From positions 2,071,501 through 2,135,500 of the forward strand of contig NZ_CP159992.1 in the NCBI RefSeq assembly GCF_040702995.1: a stretch of 64,000 bases of DNA, in the 5' to 3' direction. Numbering within the stretch: position 1 is the first letter of the stretch; each line of letters opens with the position of its first letter. Below are positions 25,926-36,177 of the stretch, in pieces. The notes beneath the pieces were generated by a model. It was given only the letters and a program-made list of their open reading frames with translations. It searched no databases and was not told where the DNA came from. Made by a program: the position numbers and the translations under genes. This stretch comes from Paenibacillus sp. AN1007. Lineage in GTDB: Bacteria > Bacillota > Bacilli > Paenibacillales > Paenibacillaceae.

Positions 25926-25945
25926 AGTATAACAGGTTTGTAACA
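25926..25945 (-). promoter_or_regulatory. Candidate -10 element and WalR (YycF) box of the NlpC/P60 gene
   Basis: On the minus strand TGTTAC-AAACC-TGTTAT (25929-25945) matches the WalR consensus TGTWAH-N5-TGTWAH exactly, and the second half overlaps a TATACT -10 element (25926-25931). The -35 region is poor. Of the 338 bases 25881-26218, the remainder holds only the thiN terminator. Confidence 0.5.
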
Positions 25946-26063
25946 ACCTAGAAATTGGATACATAAGCAAAAAGCCTGATAGACCAGTCGTTTGGTCATG
26001 TTTATTAAAATACGATTAAAAATGTCAAAAAATTAATTATTGACGAATGGGAAAGTGTGTTTA

Positions 26064-26096
26064 AAACAAAAATCCCCTTGATAATCAAGGGGATTT
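26064..26096 (-). terminator. Terminator of thiN
   Basis: AAATCCCCTTGAT pairs with ATCAAGGGGATTT; on the minus strand the stem is followed by TTTTTGTTTT. Confidence 0.85.
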
Positions 26097-26218
26097 CTTC
26101 GTTTACTGCATTTTATATGCTCGAAAATCAGGTTACAAAAAAGTAATAATTGAACTCCAGCCTGCAGCTTTATCCACGTTAAATAAATTGAAATGAATCG
26201 CTTTTAGCAATCAAATAT

Positions 26219-26860
26219 TCAGTCTTTGCTCTGGATAATAAGCAGCAAACCACTGTCAATCGTGACTGTACCCGATTCCCCAAGCAGCTTATTGCTGATT
26301 CCCAAAGATTGCCCCATGCGTATGGTCGCTTGATCCAAAGGGTACATAAATCCTTCGAGACAAATACCTGTCACCTCATGCGTTAATGGAAGCAGTGAAA
26401 CATAGGTATAACCGCGCTGCCTAACGACAGCACTGGAGGTGGTTAATGTCATATAATTGTGCTCGTCCTGTAGGGCGCAGGAGATGTGATGCTGCATGGC
26501 CCGCACCATAATATGAACATTCGCAAGCGTATGGTCCATACGTGTCCCCGTGGCGCCAAAGATGAGAATATGCGTAGGTTCGTGATCCAAGGCCGTTTCA
26601 AAGGCCATTTCTGTATCGGTAAGGTCTTTATGGATCGGATCACAGGCAATGAACTCGACACTGCTGCTGCTTACGATCTCTCGTTCTTCTTCTGTAATAG
26701 AATCAAAGTCCCCCACAGCGATGTGCGGTTTGATCCCATTCTGGATTAAATACAAGGCACCACGGTCTGCCGCAATAATGAGGTCATCTGGCAGAATTTC
26801 ATGCAGGAAATCCTTGGCGAGCACGCCTCCAGTGAAGATGATAATACGTTTATAGTCCAT
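26219..26860 (-). CDS. thiN: Thiamine diphosphokinase
   Basis: A 213-residue enzyme that makes TPP from thiamine and ATP. Motifs: AADRGALYL, VGDFDSI, KDLTDTEMA, GATGTRMDHTLAN. The domain order and length fit the B. subtilis ThiN family. It is separated from the thi operon and on the other strand; because TPP is the riboswitch ligand, this enzyme sets the signal that controls that operon. ATG 26860 follows AAGGAAGGATG. Confidence 0.92.
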   Translation of the reverse strand: MDYKRIIIFTGGVLAKDFLHEILPDDLIIAADRGALYLIQNGIKPHIAVGDFDSITEEEREIVSSSSVEFIACDPIHKDLTDTEMAFETALDHEPTHILIFGATGTRMDHTLANVHIMVRAMQHHISCALQDEHNYMTLTTSSAVVRQRGYTYVSLLPLTHEVTGICLEGFMYPLDQATIRMGQSLGISNKLLGESGTVTIDSGLLLIIQSKD

Positions 26861-27054
26861 CTTGTTTCATCCTTCCTTATTTATAGAGGGAATTACATTT
26901 AATTGTTTATATGTACTTCTTTTTGGAGAACCAACCTTTAAAACAATATACCAAACCAGTATAATCGACAAAATGTGGTTGCACAATTTCTATACTCGCG
27001 GATACAATGGGGAGAGCGACATGGAGATGACTTGAAAAGTGAGGTTTGAACAGG

Positions 27055-27750
27055 TTGGACTTACACATTTTTGAAGTGTTCAGCATTATCGGTACGATTG
27101 CATTTGCAATGTCCGGTGCATTTGTAGCCATGGAAGAGGAATACGATATTTTGGGCGTACTGGTGCTTGGCCTAGTCACAGCATTTGGAGGCGGGGTGAT
27201 TCGGAACGTACTTATTGGTGTGCCTGTAACGACGCTGTGGAGTCAGGGTTCGCTAATCATGCTTGCGTTAGTCTCTGTAGCCGTTGCTTTTATATTACCT
27301 CTGAAGTGGATTGGTCACTGGAAACGGACAGAAGCTTTGTTTGATGCGATTGGACTAGCTGCTTTTGCAATTCAAGGCGGATTGTATGCAGCCAATATGG
27401 GCCATCCAATTAGTGCTGTGATCGTTGCAGCTGTACTTACTGGCATTGGGGGAGGAATTATCCGTGATCTTCTCGCCGGACGTAAACCGCTCGTTCTGCG
27501 TGACGAGATTTATGCAGTCTGGGCAATGATTGCGGGATTTGTGATTGGAATGGGCTGGTTTACAACCAACATCGGCCTGTTGATCTGTTTTGCGACTGTC
27601 GTCTTTTTCCGGATGTGTTCTGTTCATTATAAATGGAAACTTCCGCGCCGTTCGCTGACCCCAAGCGAAAACGTCAATTTAAAGCCGGAGAAACTCATGC
27701 CGCACCATGCGCCTACCGTCATTCAAGGGACATTAAGCAAGGGGGAATAA
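27055..27750 (+). CDS. TRIC-family (UPF0126) membrane channel, YvgT-like
   Basis: A membrane protein of ~231 residues with seven hydrophobic segments and the two internal repeats of the trimeric intracellular cation channel family, each with a glycine-rich bend (GGGVIRNVL; GGGIIRDLL). Bacterial homologues are K+/Na+-permeable. I prefer TTG 27055, 10 bases after GTGAGG; the alternative TTG 27046 is only one base from that site. The 6-base gap to the phosphatase gene indicates an operon. Confidence 0.88.
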   Translation: MDLHIFEVFSIIGTIAFAMSGAFVAMEEEYDILGVLVLGLVTAFGGGVIRNVLIGVPVTTLWSQGSLIMLALVSVAVAFILPLKWIGHWKRTEALFDAIGLAAFAIQGGLYAANMGHPISAVIVAAVLTGIGGGIIRDLLAGRKPLVLRDEIYAVWAMIAGFVIGMGWFTTNIGLLICFATVVFFRMCSVHYKWKLPRRSLTPSENVNLKPEKLMPHHAPTVIQGTLSKGE

Positions 27751-27756
27751 TATCAC

Positions 27757-28227
27757 ATGATTAACGTTGTATTTGTATGTCTCGGTAACATCTGCAGATC
27801 ACCTATGGCAGAAGCCGTTATGCGCCACAAAGTTCTGGAAAAGGGACTTGGAGAACAGATTCGGATTGATTCGGCTGGTACAGGTAACTGGCATGTGGGC
27901 AAACCTCCTCATGAAGGTACTCGGAAGCTGCTGGACGAATATCAGATTTCGTATGCCAACATGACGGCGAGGCAATTTGTAAGTGAAGACTTTACTCAAT
28001 TTGACTACATTATATGTATGGATAATTCCAATGCGGAAAACGTGCGAAGCCTGCCGGGCGGTGAAGAGGCAGAGATTATCAAATTCATGGACCTGCTTCC
28101 GAACGAAAAGTTGAGAGAAGTGCCCGATCCGTATTACACAGGGGATTTTGAAGAAGTGTACGAGCTCGTGAATGCAGGTTGTGCTGTGTTGTTGAACAGA
28201 ATTGAAGAAGAGCAGTCGTTGTCCTGA
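27757..28227 (+). CDS. Low-molecular-weight protein-tyrosine phosphatase
   Basis: A 156-residue phosphatase with the P-loop CLGNICRS (Cys8, Arg14) and the general-acid region DPYYTGDFEE. B. subtilis YfkJ/YwlE and related enzymes dephosphorylate phosphotyrosine or phosphoarginine; WPTxxx or residue preferences cannot be settled here. It follows the channel gene by 6 bases and is closed by a terminator. Confidence 0.92.
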   Translation: MINVVFVCLGNICRSPMAEAVMRHKVLEKGLGEQIRIDSAGTGNWHVGKPPHEGTRKLLDEYQISYANMTARQFVSEDFTQFDYIICMDNSNAENVRSLPGGEEAEIIKFMDLLPNEKLREVPDPYYTGDFEEVYELVNAGCAVLLNRIEEEQSLS

Positions 28228-28260
28228 TCCATTGAGCCTGCATTGGTGGATTGGCAAAGA

Positions 28261-28298
28261 AGCAGGAATGGTATGAAACGGAACCTCCTGCTTTTTTT
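28261..28298 (+). terminator. Terminator of the TRIC-phosphatase operon
   Basis: AGCAGG pairs with CCTGCT, with an inner GGT/AACC stem, followed by eight Ts. Confidence 0.75.
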
Positions 28299-28309
28299 CA
28301 GCTCATGAG

Positions 28310-28323
28310 TGTAAGCGTTAACA
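28310..28323. promoter_or_regulatory. Sequence matching the CcpA cre consensus
   Basis: TGTAAGCGTTAACA fits TGWAANCGNTNWCA at every position. It lies between two terminators in a convergent gap, so no regulated promoter is apparent. Confidence 0.3.
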
Positions 28324-28353
28324 TGGGACATGTAGTATATAAATGAAGCTGTA

Positions 28354-28381
28354 AACAAAAAAGCGGCTGGGCAGCCGCTTT
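28354..28381 (-). terminator. Terminator of the esterase gene
   Basis: AAGCGGCT pairs with AGCCGCTT (loop GGGC); on the minus strand it continues into TTTTTTG. Confidence 0.85.
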
Positions 28382-28434
28382 GTTCAATACTTCTTACTTA
28401 TATATTATGGTGTCTCTTTTGAAATGCTTTTTGA

Positions 28435-29169
28435 CTATCTTTCCTGCAAAAAGTAAAGCAAAGCATCCGGCAGTTCCTTTTGCCAGAAGCCCCACTGGTG
28501 ATTCCCGTCTTTCTCTTGATAAGAGACGTGAGCACCGCGTTTCTCCAGCAAGTCACGGGTATCCCGGTTCAGCTGTACAAAATCATACGTTCCAGTATCG
28601 GCTTCAAAGGCCGTTTCCTGCAAACCAACAATCATCCAGATGGACAGCCAGGACAAATCTTGGGCAGCGGCGTAGATTTCCTGAGAAGCAGAGTAGAACG
28701 CACCAGACATGCTGATGACTCGGGTAAACAGTTCCGGGTACATCAGGGCCAGATGGAGTGAAACACTTCCCCCCAGCGAGTCACCGGCTAACACACGTTC
28801 CTGCGGAGAGCGTCTTACGGGATATTTTTCTTCCACATAGGGAATAATCTCTTCTGCAAAGCACTTTGTGTAGGCTTCAAATCGGCTGCCAAAGGGAGCG
28901 TACTCTTGAGTTCGCACCGAGACATCCACCTGAACCCCTACAATAATGAAAGGTTCAGCTCCTTCATCCAGAATGATGCGGTTAGCAGTAGTGGCGATTC
29001 GGCCAAAGTTGAAAAATTCTTCTCCATCCTGACAGTAAACGACAGGGTAACTAAGCAGCTCGTTATAGCCTGGAGGAAGATAAATGCGAAGGGTTCGTTT
29101 CTCGCCGAGATAACGACTTTCAATCTCTTCCTTAACAATTGTACGTTTCAAATAGCGGGAATCCGTCAT
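28435..29169 (-). CDS. Alpha/beta-hydrolase esterase (esterase D / Fes-like)
   Basis: A 244-residue cytoplasmic hydrolase of the PF00756 type: RTLRIYLPPGY near the start, nucleophile elbow GDSLGGS, and a late DGNHQWGFWQ segment supplying the His. Relatives include acyl-CoA or carbohydrate esterases and siderophore esterases; the substrate is unknown. There are no siderophore genes nearby. It is transcribed away from the pdh operon. Confidence 0.88.
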   Translation of the reverse strand: MTDSRYLKRTIVKEEIESRYLGEKRTLRIYLPPGYNELLSYPVVYCQDGEEFFNFGRIATTANRIILDEGAEPFIIVGVQVDVSVRTQEYAPFGSRFEAYTKCFAEEIIPYVEEKYPVRRSPQERVLAGDSLGGSVSLHLALMYPELFTRVISMSGAFYSASQEIYAAAQDLSWLSIWMIVGLQETAFEADTGTYDFVQLNRDTRDLLEKRGAHVSYQEKDGNHQWGFWQKELPDALLYFLQER

Positions 29170-29278
29170 AAAACGTCACCTTTCCGGGTTATTTTTGCAT
29201 TCGACCGCCCGATACGGTAAGATTAACCTCGTGCGGGGATGGGTCAAACACGCAATCATGTATTATGCTGTTATACCA

Positions 29279-29305
29279 ATATTAGACCCCTGTTATACAT
29301 ACAAT
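29279..29305 (+). promoter_or_regulatory. SigmaE-like (mother-cell sporulation) promoter motif
   Basis: ATATT (29279-29283), 14 bases, CATACAAT (29298-29305) matches the B. subtilis sigmaE -35/-10 pattern. It lies 120 bases before pdhA and upstream of a separate sigmaA-type promoter. Confidence 0.45.
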
Positions 29306-29338
29306 CCGAGAGGAAACATAAAAAAATTACGGATTTCT

Positions 29339-29368
29339 TTGACGTATGCAGTGAAACAGGTGTATAAT
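29339..29368 (+). promoter_or_regulatory. SigmaA promoter of the pdh operon
   Basis: TTGACG (29339-29344), 18 bases, TATAAT (29363-29368); the start is predicted near 29375, about 50 bases before pdhA. Confidence 0.8.
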
Positions 29369-29423
29369 AATAATATAACAGCGGAACTTGATATTCAAAT
29401 TTTTTGTTGAGGTGAAGAAAAAA

Positions 29424-30491
29424 ATGAGCAAGGTTCCTTATGAAGTATACACGGAGGATGTAGAAGCTCTGTCCGTGCTGTCTCCTGACGGCGAAATTGT
29501 TAACAAAGACATGATGCCTAAGCTTTCCGACGATCAATTAAAAGAAATTATGTATCGCATGGTATTTACCCGTACTTGGGATGACCGTGCAGTAAACCTC
29601 GGCCGTCAAGGTCGTCTTGGTTTCTATGCTCCAGTATCTGGTCAAGAAGCTACAATGGTAGGTAGTGAGTTCGCACTTGAAAAAGAAGATTTTATCGCTC
29701 CAGGCTATCGCGACATTCCGCAACTCGTGTGGCACGGACTTCCTCTTTATCAAGCATTTTTGTACTCCCGTGGACACCAACATGGTGGACAAATTCCAGA
29801 CGGCGTTAACGTATTGATGCCGCAAATTATCATTGGTGCACAAATCCTGCACGCAATGGGGATTGCTATGGGTTACAAATTGAAGAAACAAAAACAAGTG
29901 GTTATCACATACACAGGTGATGGCGGTTCTTCCGAAGGTGACTTCTATGAAGGCCTGAACTACGCTGGTGTATACAAACTGCCTGTAATCTTCTTCGTAC
30001 AAAACAACGGCTATGCCATCACTACTCCTTTTGCTAAACAAACAGCAGCCCTGTCCATCGCTCACAAAGCGGTAGCAGCAGGTATTAAAGGTGTTAAAGT
30101 TGACGGTATGGACATCTTCGCTGTTATCAAAGCCGTTCAGGAAGCTGCTGAGCGTGGACGTAACGGAGAAGGCGCAACGTTGATTGAGGCAGTAACCTAT
30201 CGTTTCCGTCCACACTCCCTTTCCGATGATGCTTCCAAGTATCGTACGAAAGAAGAAGAGGCTGAGTGGAGCGTAAAAGATCCAATCGCACGTTTTGCTA
30301 AATATCTGGAGAAAAAAGGTCTGTGGACTGAAGAAGATACAGCGCGTGTGAAAGAAGAAGCAAAAGCTAAAGTGAACGAAGAGATCAAAAAAGCGGAAAA
30401 AACCGAGAAAATGACGATTTCAGGCTTGATCGACAGCATGTTCGAACAAACGCCTAAGCACTTGGAAGAGCAAAAAGCTGATTTCCAATAA
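29424..30491 (+). CDS. pdhA: Pyruvate dehydrogenase E1 component, alpha subunit
   Basis: A 355-residue thiamine-diphosphate enzyme subunit. The TPP motif runs from TGDGGSSEGDFYEG to QNNGYAI; RFRPHSLSDD contains the regulatory-loop region. With PdhB it decarboxylates pyruvate and transfers the acetyl group to lipoyl-E2. ATG 29424 follows GAGGTGAAG; the longer frame includes the leader. The codon usage of the four pdh genes is strongly biased (GTT, GCT, CGT), as for highly expressed genes. Confidence 0.96.
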   Translation: MSKVPYEVYTEDVEALSVLSPDGEIVNKDMMPKLSDDQLKEIMYRMVFTRTWDDRAVNLGRQGRLGFYAPVSGQEATMVGSEFALEKEDFIAPGYRDIPQLVWHGLPLYQAFLYSRGHQHGGQIPDGVNVLMPQIIIGAQILHAMGIAMGYKLKKQKQVVITYTGDGGSSEGDFYEGLNYAGVYKLPVIFFVQNNGYAITTPFAKQTAALSIAHKAVAAGIKGVKVDGMDIFAVIKAVQEAAERGRNGEGATLIEAVTYRFRPHSLSDDASKYRTKEEEAEWSVKDPIARFAKYLEKKGLWTEEDTARVKEEAKAKVNEEIKKAEKTEKMTISGLIDSMFEQTPKHLEEQKADFQ

Positions 30492-30596
30492 GTTTTTTCC
30501 GATAAAGCATAAACATCCGGCGCCTGATCTGGTGTCTCGGTATACATGTATGAATTCAAATGTGAACTGTCAATGTTTAAGGAGGAAATGAAGCAA

Positions 30597-31574
30597 ATGG
30601 CACAATTGAACATGAAAGAAGCAATTCGTGATGCGCTTCGCGTGGAGCTGAAACGTGATCCTAACGTTCTGCTTTTCGGTGAAGACGTAGGTAATGTAGG
30701 CGGCGTTTTCCGTGTAACGGAAGGCTTGCAAAAAGAGTTTGGCGAAGAGCGTGTATTTGATACACCGCTGGCTGAATCCGCAATCGGCGGTTTGGCTGTA
30801 GGTTTGGGTATTCAAGGCTTCCGTCCGGTAGCTGAGATTCAATTCGTTGGTTTTATCTTCGAAGCCCTTGACCAAATGGTCGTTCAAGCTGCTCGTATGC
30901 GTTTCCGCTCTGGCGGTAAGTATAATTCTCCAATCGTATTCCGTACACCATTCGGTGGCGGCGTTAAAGCGGCAGAACTGCACACAGACTCTCTGGAAGG
31001 TTTGCTCACGCAAACTCCGGGTATTAAAGTGGTAGTTCCTTCTAACCCTTACGATGCAAAAGGTCTGATGATCGCTTCCATTCGCGACAACGATCCAGTA
31101 TTCTTCATGGAACACTTGAACCTGTACCACGCATTCCGTGCAGAAGTGCCTGAAGAAGATTATGTTGTTGAATTGGGTAAAGCGAACGTTGTTCGTGAAG
31201 GTTCTGATGTTACTATCATTACTTACGGTATGATGGTTCATACTTCTGTAAAAGCTGCAGAAGAGCTTGAAAAACAAGGTGTTAAAGTTGAAGTTATCGA
31301 CCTTCGTACGATCAGCCCGATCGATATCGATACAGTTGTTGCTTCTGTTAAGAAAACAAACCGTGCAATTGTTGTACAAGAAGCACAAAAGAGCGCAGGT
31401 GTTGCTGCTGAAGTCATTGCACAAATCAATGAAAAAGCAATCCTGCACTTGGAAGCACCGGTACTGCGTGTAGCTGGTCCGGATACGGTATATCCTTTTG
31501 CACAAATCGAAGATACATGGCTGCCTAACCCGGCACGTATCGTTGCTGCGGTTAACAAAGTTATGAACTTCTAA
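30597..31574 (+). CDS. pdhB: Pyruvate dehydrogenase E1 component, beta subunit
   Basis: A 325-residue transketolase-like subunit: [39 protein letters not shown], and the C-terminal domain [11 protein letters not shown]. It forms the heterotetrameric E1 with PdhA. ATG 30597 is preceded at the right spacing by AAGGAGGAA; ATGs further upstream would overlap that site. The 105-base gap after pdhA contains a small GC-rich hairpin but no T-run, so the operon continues. Confidence 0.96.
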   Translation: MAQLNMKEAIRDALRVELKRDPNVLLFGEDVGNVGGVFRVTEGLQKEFGEERVFDTPLAESAIGGLAVGLGIQGFRPVAEIQFVGFIFEALDQMVVQAARMRFRSGGKYNSPIVFRTPFGGGVKAAELHTDSLEGLLTQTPGIKVVVPSNPYDAKGLMIASIRDNDPVFFMEHLNLYHAFRAEVPEEDYVVELGKANVVREGSDVTIITYGMMVHTSVKAAEELEKQGVKVEVIDLRTISPIDIDTVVASVKKTNRAIVVQEAQKSAGVAAEVIAQINEKAILHLEAPVLRVAGPDTVYPFAQIEDTWLPNPARIVAAVNKVMNF

Positions 31575-31750
31575 TTCGATCATCTGACATGCCGCAAGGC
31601 GCAGTATGGTGATTCACATCGCAGCGCACGCTGCACTGTAAACAGCCATTAGCCCCTTGATTGACAGTTATTTGCACTCGCAGTAACAGTTAGTTTTTGG
31701 AGCTAAGGGTTGTTTTCAGGATTGAGCAAATAATCAAGGAGGTTTTTCAG

Positions 31751-33073
31751 TTGGCTAAATTTGAATATAAATTCCCTGAACTGGGCGAAGGCCTTCACGA
31801 AGGCGAAATCATCAAGATGCACATCAAAGTTGGGGATAAAGTAACTGACGACGATATCATCATGGAAGTACAGAACGACAAAGCGGTTGTTGAAGTTCCT
31901 TGTCCGGTAAACGGAACTGTAACTGAAGTTTTCGCTAAAGACGGTCAAATCTGCCACGTTGGTGAAGTTGTAGCAGTTATCGATGCAGAAGGCGAACTGC
32001 CTGAGCAAGACGACGCTCCTGCTGAAGACCAAGGTGCACAAGAGAAAGACGCAGCGCAAGGCGGAGCAGACACTAGCGGTTCTTCTGCAGCAGCTTCAAG
32101 CTCCAATGCAGCTCAAGAAGGCGGCAGCAACAGCGTTCCTGCAGTTCCTGCAAAAGACGTTTTGGCTACGCCAAGCGTTCGCAAGTTTGCTCGTGAGCAG
32201 GGTGTAGACATCGCTCAGGTTAACGGCACTGGTAACAACGGTAAAGTAACCAAAGAAGATGTGGAATCCTTCAAAAATGGTGGCGGTTCTTCCGCAGCGG
32301 CATCTTCCGAAGCTCCGGCTCAAGAAGAGAAAAAATCCGCAGCACCTGCAGCTGCAGCAGCTGATCAACGCCTTGAAGAAGAGCGCGTACCATTCAAAGG
32401 TATCCGTAAAGCGATCTCCAATGCAATGGTTAAATCAGCTTACACTGCACCGCACGTTACAATCATGGACGAAGTGGACGTAACTGAATTGGTTGCATTC
32501 CGTACTCGCATGAAACCAATTGCAGAGAAAAAAGGTACAAAAGTTACTTACCTGCCATTCATCGTTAAAGCATTGGTTGCTGCTTCCCGTCAATTCCCGG
32601 CGTTGAACGCAATGATTGATGAAGAAGCAAATGAAATTGTGTACAAAAAATACTACAACATCGGTATCGCTACAGATACAGACAACGGCCTGATCGTTCC
32701 TGTAATCAAAGATGCTGATCGCAAATCCATCTGGATGATCGCTGATTCCATCCGTGATCTGGCAGCTCGTGGACGCGATGGTAAACTGAGCGCGAACGAA
32801 ATGAAAGGAAGCACGATCTCCATCAGTAACATCGGTTCTGCTGGCGGTATGTTCTTCACTCCGATCATCAACTTCCCAGAAGTTGCAATCTTGGGTACAG
32901 GACGCATCAGTGAAAAAGCGGTTATCAAAAACGGCGAAGTTGTTGCAGCACCTGTAATGGCATTGTCCTTGAGTTTCGACCACCGTATCATCGATGGCGC
33001 AACAGCACAAAACTTTATGAATTACATTAAACAGCTGCTCGCTAACCCTGAGCTGCTTGTTATGGAGGTGTAA
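31751..33073 (+). CDS. pdhC: Dihydrolipoamide acetyltransferase (E2 of pyruvate dehydrogenase)
   Basis: A 440-residue protein: one lipoyl domain with Lys44 ([10 protein letters not shown]), an Ala/Ser/Gln-rich linker, a peripheral-subunit-binding domain ([14 protein letters not shown]), a second Ala-rich linker, and the catalytic domain ending [10 protein letters not shown]. It forms the core of the complex. Start TTG 31751 follows AAGGAGG at 8 bases; the longer open frame starts before that site. The 176-base gap from pdhB includes a GCAGC/GCTGC hairpin without a T-run, possibly an RNA processing or stability element. Confidence 0.95.
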   Translation: MAKFEYKFPELGEGLHEGEIIKMHIKVGDKVTDDDIIMEVQNDKAVVEVPCPVNGTVTEVFAKDGQICHVGEVVAVIDAEGELPEQDDAPAEDQGAQEKDAAQGGADTSGSSAAASSSNAAQEGGSNSVPAVPAKDVLATPSVRKFAREQGVDIAQVNGTGNNGKVTKEDVESFKNGGGSSAAASSEAPAQEEKKSAAPAAAAADQRLEEERVPFKGIRKAISNAMVKSAYTAPHVTIMDEVDVTELVAFRTRMKPIAEKKGTKVTYLPFIVKALVAASRQFPALNAMIDEEANEIVYKKYYNIGIATDTDNGLIVPVIKDADRKSIWMIADSIRDLAARGRDGKLSANEMKGSTISISNIGSAGGMFFTPIINFPEVAILGTGRISEKAVIKNGEVVAAPVMALSLSFDHRIIDGATAQNFMNYIKQLLANPELLVMEV

Positions 33074-33076
33074 GAT

Positions 33077-34492
33077 ATGGTAGTAGGCGACGCTTCTCTC
33101 AATATCGACACATTAGTAATTGGTGCAGGACCTGGCGGCTATGTAGCTGCCATCCGCGCTGCACAACTGGGCCAAAGCGTATTGATCGTAGACAAATCCG
33201 AACTGGGCGGCGTATGTTTGAACCGTGGATGTATCCCATCCAAAGCTCTGATCTCTGCTGCACATCAATATGAGTCTGCTCTTCACGGCGATGCTTTCGG
33301 TATCTCCGCTGAGAACGTAAAAGTAGACTTTGCTAAAACTCAAGAATTCAAAAACGGCGTTGTTAAGAAAATGACTGGCGGCGTAGCTGGTTTGCTCAAA
33401 GGCAACAAAGTTGAAGTTTTCAACGGTGAGTGCATGTTCATCAACGAAAACGAAGCTCGTGTATTTAACGATCACGAATCACCACGTTACAAGTTCAAAA
33501 ATGCAATCATTGCAACAGGTTCCCGTCCAATCGAACTGAAACCTTTCCCGTTTGGCGGACGCATTCTGTCTTCCACAGAAGCATTGAACCTGCCTGAAGT
33601 ACCAAAAAGCATGATCGTAATCGGTGGCGGTTATATCGGCGCTGAGCTTGGTCAAATGTACTCCAAATTCGGTGCTAAAGTAACAATTATCGAAGGTTTG
33701 GATACAGTACTGCCAGGTTTCGATAAAGACATGACCAGCCTTGTAGCTAAAAACATGAAGAAAACAGGCATCGAAATCGTAACGGGTGCAAAAGCGGAAA
33801 GCGCTGAGCAAACGGATAAAGATGTAACTGTTAAATATTCTGTAAATGGTGAGTCCAAAGAAGTAACTGCAGATTACCTGCTCGTTACTGTAGGACGTCG
33901 TCCTAATACAGACGGAGAACTTGGTTTGGACATGATCGGTGTTGACGTTGACGAGCGTGGTTTCGTTAAAGTTGACCACCAAGGTCGCACAAGCATTCCA
34001 CACATCTTCGCAATCGGTGATATCGTATCTGGTCTGGCTCTGGCACACAAAGCTTCTTATGAAGGTAAAGTGGCTGCAGAAGCAATTGCTGGACAACCAT
34101 CTGTAGTAGACTACAAATGTATGCCAGCTGTTGTCTTCACAGATCCTGAGTGCTCCAGCGTAGGTTATACGGAGAAAGAAGCTAAAGAAAAAGGTTACAA
34201 AGTAAAAGCAGGTAAATTCCCTTATGCGGGTAACGGCCGTGCTGTATCTTTGAACCATGCTGAAGGCTTCGTGAAAATCGTTGCTGACGAAGAGAGCGGT
34301 CTTGTACTGGGCTGCCAAATCGTGGGTCTGGAAGCTTCCAACTTGATTGCTGAGCTTGGTCTTGCGATCGAAATGGGCGCAACATTGGAAGATCTGGCGC
34401 TGACTATTCACGCTCACCCTACATTGGGCGAAATCGTGATGGAAGCAGCGGAACTGGTAATGGGTCACCCGATCCACATCATCTCCCGCTAA
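33077..34492 (+). CDS. pdhD: Dihydrolipoamide dehydrogenase (E3)
   Basis: A 471-residue flavoprotein: FAD motif [17 protein letters not shown], redox disulfide [15 protein letters not shown] motif [10 protein letters not shown] and the C-terminal His-Glu pair in HAHPTLGE. It reoxidises dihydrolipoamide and may serve other 2-oxoacid complexes too. It starts 3 bases after pdhC with GGAGGTG and ends the operon before a strong terminator. Confidence 0.96.
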   Translation: MVVGDASLNIDTLVIGAGPGGYVAAIRAAQLGQSVLIVDKSELGGVCLNRGCIPSKALISAAHQYESALHGDAFGISAENVKVDFAKTQEFKNGVVKKMTGGVAGLLKGNKVEVFNGECMFINENEARVFNDHESPRYKFKNAIIATGSRPIELKPFPFGGRILSSTEALNLPEVPKSMIVIGGGYIGAELGQMYSKFGAKVTIIEGLDTVLPGFDKDMTSLVAKNMKKTGIEIVTGAKAESAEQTDKDVTVKYSVNGESKEVTADYLLVTVGRRPNTDGELGLDMIGVDVDERGFVKVDHQGRTSIPHIFAIGDIVSGLALAHKASYEGKVAAEAIAGQPSVVDYKCMPAVVFTDPECSSVGYTEKEAKEKGYKVKAGKFPYAGNGRAVSLNHAEGFVKIVADEESGLVLGCQIVGLEASNLIAELGLAIEMGATLEDLALTIHAHPTLGEIVMEAAELVMGHPIHIISR

Positions 34493-34538
34493 GATCATCA
34501 AAGCATCGGATTCGTCCGGCATTATATGTAATTTCAAA

Positions 34539-34577
34539 AGAGGCGAATAGCGCAATAGTGCTGTTCGTCTCTTTTTT
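34539..34577 (+). terminator. Terminator of the pdh operon
   Basis: A 13-bp stem, AGAGGCGAATAGC with GCTGTTCGTCTCT (two G-T pairs), followed by TTTTT. Confidence 0.9.
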
Positions 34578-34772
34578 GATATGTTTTAATTGGGTTAGAG
34601 TGGGGTTTGATGATAGATTGCTGTGGCGCTCCTCAGGTTTGAACAGGTTTCTAGTCTCTTGCCATCATGAGCAGTATTTATGGTAAACTAATAAAATGAT
34701 CAGACTCAAGAAGTCTGCGGCCCAGTCGGGTATGAGTGTGCAACATATATAGAGATGCGAGGAGATACCACA

Positions 34773-35567
34773 ATGAAAAATTATCTCGATTTATTACAAG
34801 ATATATTGGATAACGGCGTGCACAAAGGCGATCGTACCGGAACAGGAACACAATCCGTGTTTGGCAGACAGCTTCGCTATGACTTGTCCAACGGATTTCC
34901 GTTAGTTACGACGAAACGAATTCACCTGAAATCGGTCATTCACGAATTGCTTTGGTTTTTGAGCGGTGATACGAATATTGCCTATTTGAAAGAAAACGGA
35001 GTGAAGATCTGGGATGACTGGGCGGATGAGAACGGTGATCTTGGACCGGTGTACGGTTCACAATGGCGTACATGGGAAGCGCCGAACGGGGAAAAAATAG
35101 ATCAGATCGCAGCTGTTGTTGATTCTATTAAAAATAATCCGGATTCCCGTCGTCACTTGGTGAGTGCGTGGAATGTAGCGGAGATTAACAACATGAAATT
35201 ACCACCTTGTCATTTCGCGTTTCAGTTTTATGTGGCTGAGGGTAAATTATCCTGTATGCTGACGATGCGTTCCGTGGATACGTTCCTCGGTTTGCCATTT
35301 AACATTGCCAGTTATGCGCTTCTGACTCATATGATTGCACAGCAGTGTGATCTGGAAGTGGGTGACTTCATTTGGTCTGGTGGAGATGTACACATCTACT
35401 CCAATCATGTGGAGCAGGTGAAAACACAGCTGGAACGGGAACCTTTTGCTCTACCTAAATTGGTGATTAAACGTAAGCCTGATTCCATTTTTGATTACAA
35501 GTTCGAAGATTTTGAATTTGAAAATTATGAGCACCATCCAGGGATCAAAGCTCCAATTGCAGTTTAA
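34773..35567 (+). CDS. thyA: Thymidylate synthase
   Basis: A 264-residue ThyA-type enzyme: [11 protein letters not shown], catalytic Cys in [21 protein letters not shown] and DVHIYSNH. It methylates dUMP with methylene-tetrahydrofolate, producing the dihydrofolate recycled by the next gene. ATG 34773 follows GAGGAGA; six upstream codons in the open frame cover that site and are excluded. Confidence 0.97.
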   Translation: MKNYLDLLQDILDNGVHKGDRTGTGTQSVFGRQLRYDLSNGFPLVTTKRIHLKSVIHELLWFLSGDTNIAYLKENGVKIWDDWADENGDLGPVYGSQWRTWEAPNGEKIDQIAAVVDSIKNNPDSRRHLVSAWNVAEINNMKLPPCHFAFQFYVAEGKLSCMLTMRSVDTFLGLPFNIASYALLTHMIAQQCDLEVGDFIWSGGDVHIYSNHVEQVKTQLEREPFALPKLVIKRKPDSIFDYKFEDFEFENYEHHPGIKAPIAV

Positions 35568-35654
35568 TCATTATGTGCGAGAGCGATTATCCGTGAAGGG
35601 TGAGAATCAAGCAGTGATGGTGTGACGGATTCAAATGAAAGGGGTGTGCAGGTT

Positions 35655-36143
35655 TTGAGTATTGAACTAGTATGGGCCATGGGAGAGAATGGCGTGATCG
35701 GACATAACAACGCTCTTCCTTGGCGATTGCCAAAAGATATGGCTTTCTTCAAGCAGCAAACGATAAACAAAACGATTATTATGGGACGTAATACGTGGGA
35801 GTCGTTTGGGGGTAAGCCCCTTCCTCAGCGTCGTAACATTGTTGTAACCCGGGACTTGAACTACAGAGCGGAACAGGCGGAGATCGTACATACGATCGAA
35901 GAAGGACTGAAGGCAGCTCAGGGTGAAGAGCTTTGCGTAATTGGAGGTTCTCAGGTGTACCGGGAGTTTTTGCCGTTTGCAGATCGGCTCGTCGTAACCA
36001 AAATTCATGAGCAGTTCGAGGGAGATACGTTTTTTCCCGAAGTGGATTGGTCAGAATGGGAACTGAAAAAGAAAATCGAAGGTGAGCAGGACGAGAAGAA
36101 TATATATCCTTTCACATTTGAATTCTACGAGCGAAAAAAGTAA
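35655..36143 (+). CDS. folA: Dihydrofolate reductase
   Basis: A 162-residue enzyme: LVWAMGENGVIGHNNALPWRL, MGRNTWES, RNIVVTRD, and IGGSQVYREF. It reduces dihydrofolate from thymidylate synthesis, which explains pairing with thyA. I chose TTG 35655, 10 bases after AAAGGGG; GTG 35646 is too close to that site. Length is normal. The operon ends with the hairpin at 36178. Confidence 0.95.
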   Translation: MSIELVWAMGENGVIGHNNALPWRLPKDMAFFKQQTINKTIIMGRNTWESFGGKPLPQRRNIVVTRDLNYRAEQAEIVHTIEEGLKAAQGEELCVIGGSQVYREFLPFADRLVVTKIHEQFEGDTFFPEVDWSEWELKKKIEGEQDEKNIYPFTFEFYERKK

Positions 36144-36177
36144 ATTTGGACAGAAAATAGTAATTTGTATTAGATTG

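Noticed and set aside
30570..31583. 337-codon minus-strand frame opposite pdhB
   Set aside because: Shadow frame of a highly biased gene; no start signal.
33479..34555. 358-codon minus-strand frame opposite pdhD
   Set aside because: Same reason; it runs through the pdh terminator and encodes a Cys/Phe-rich, family-less sequence.
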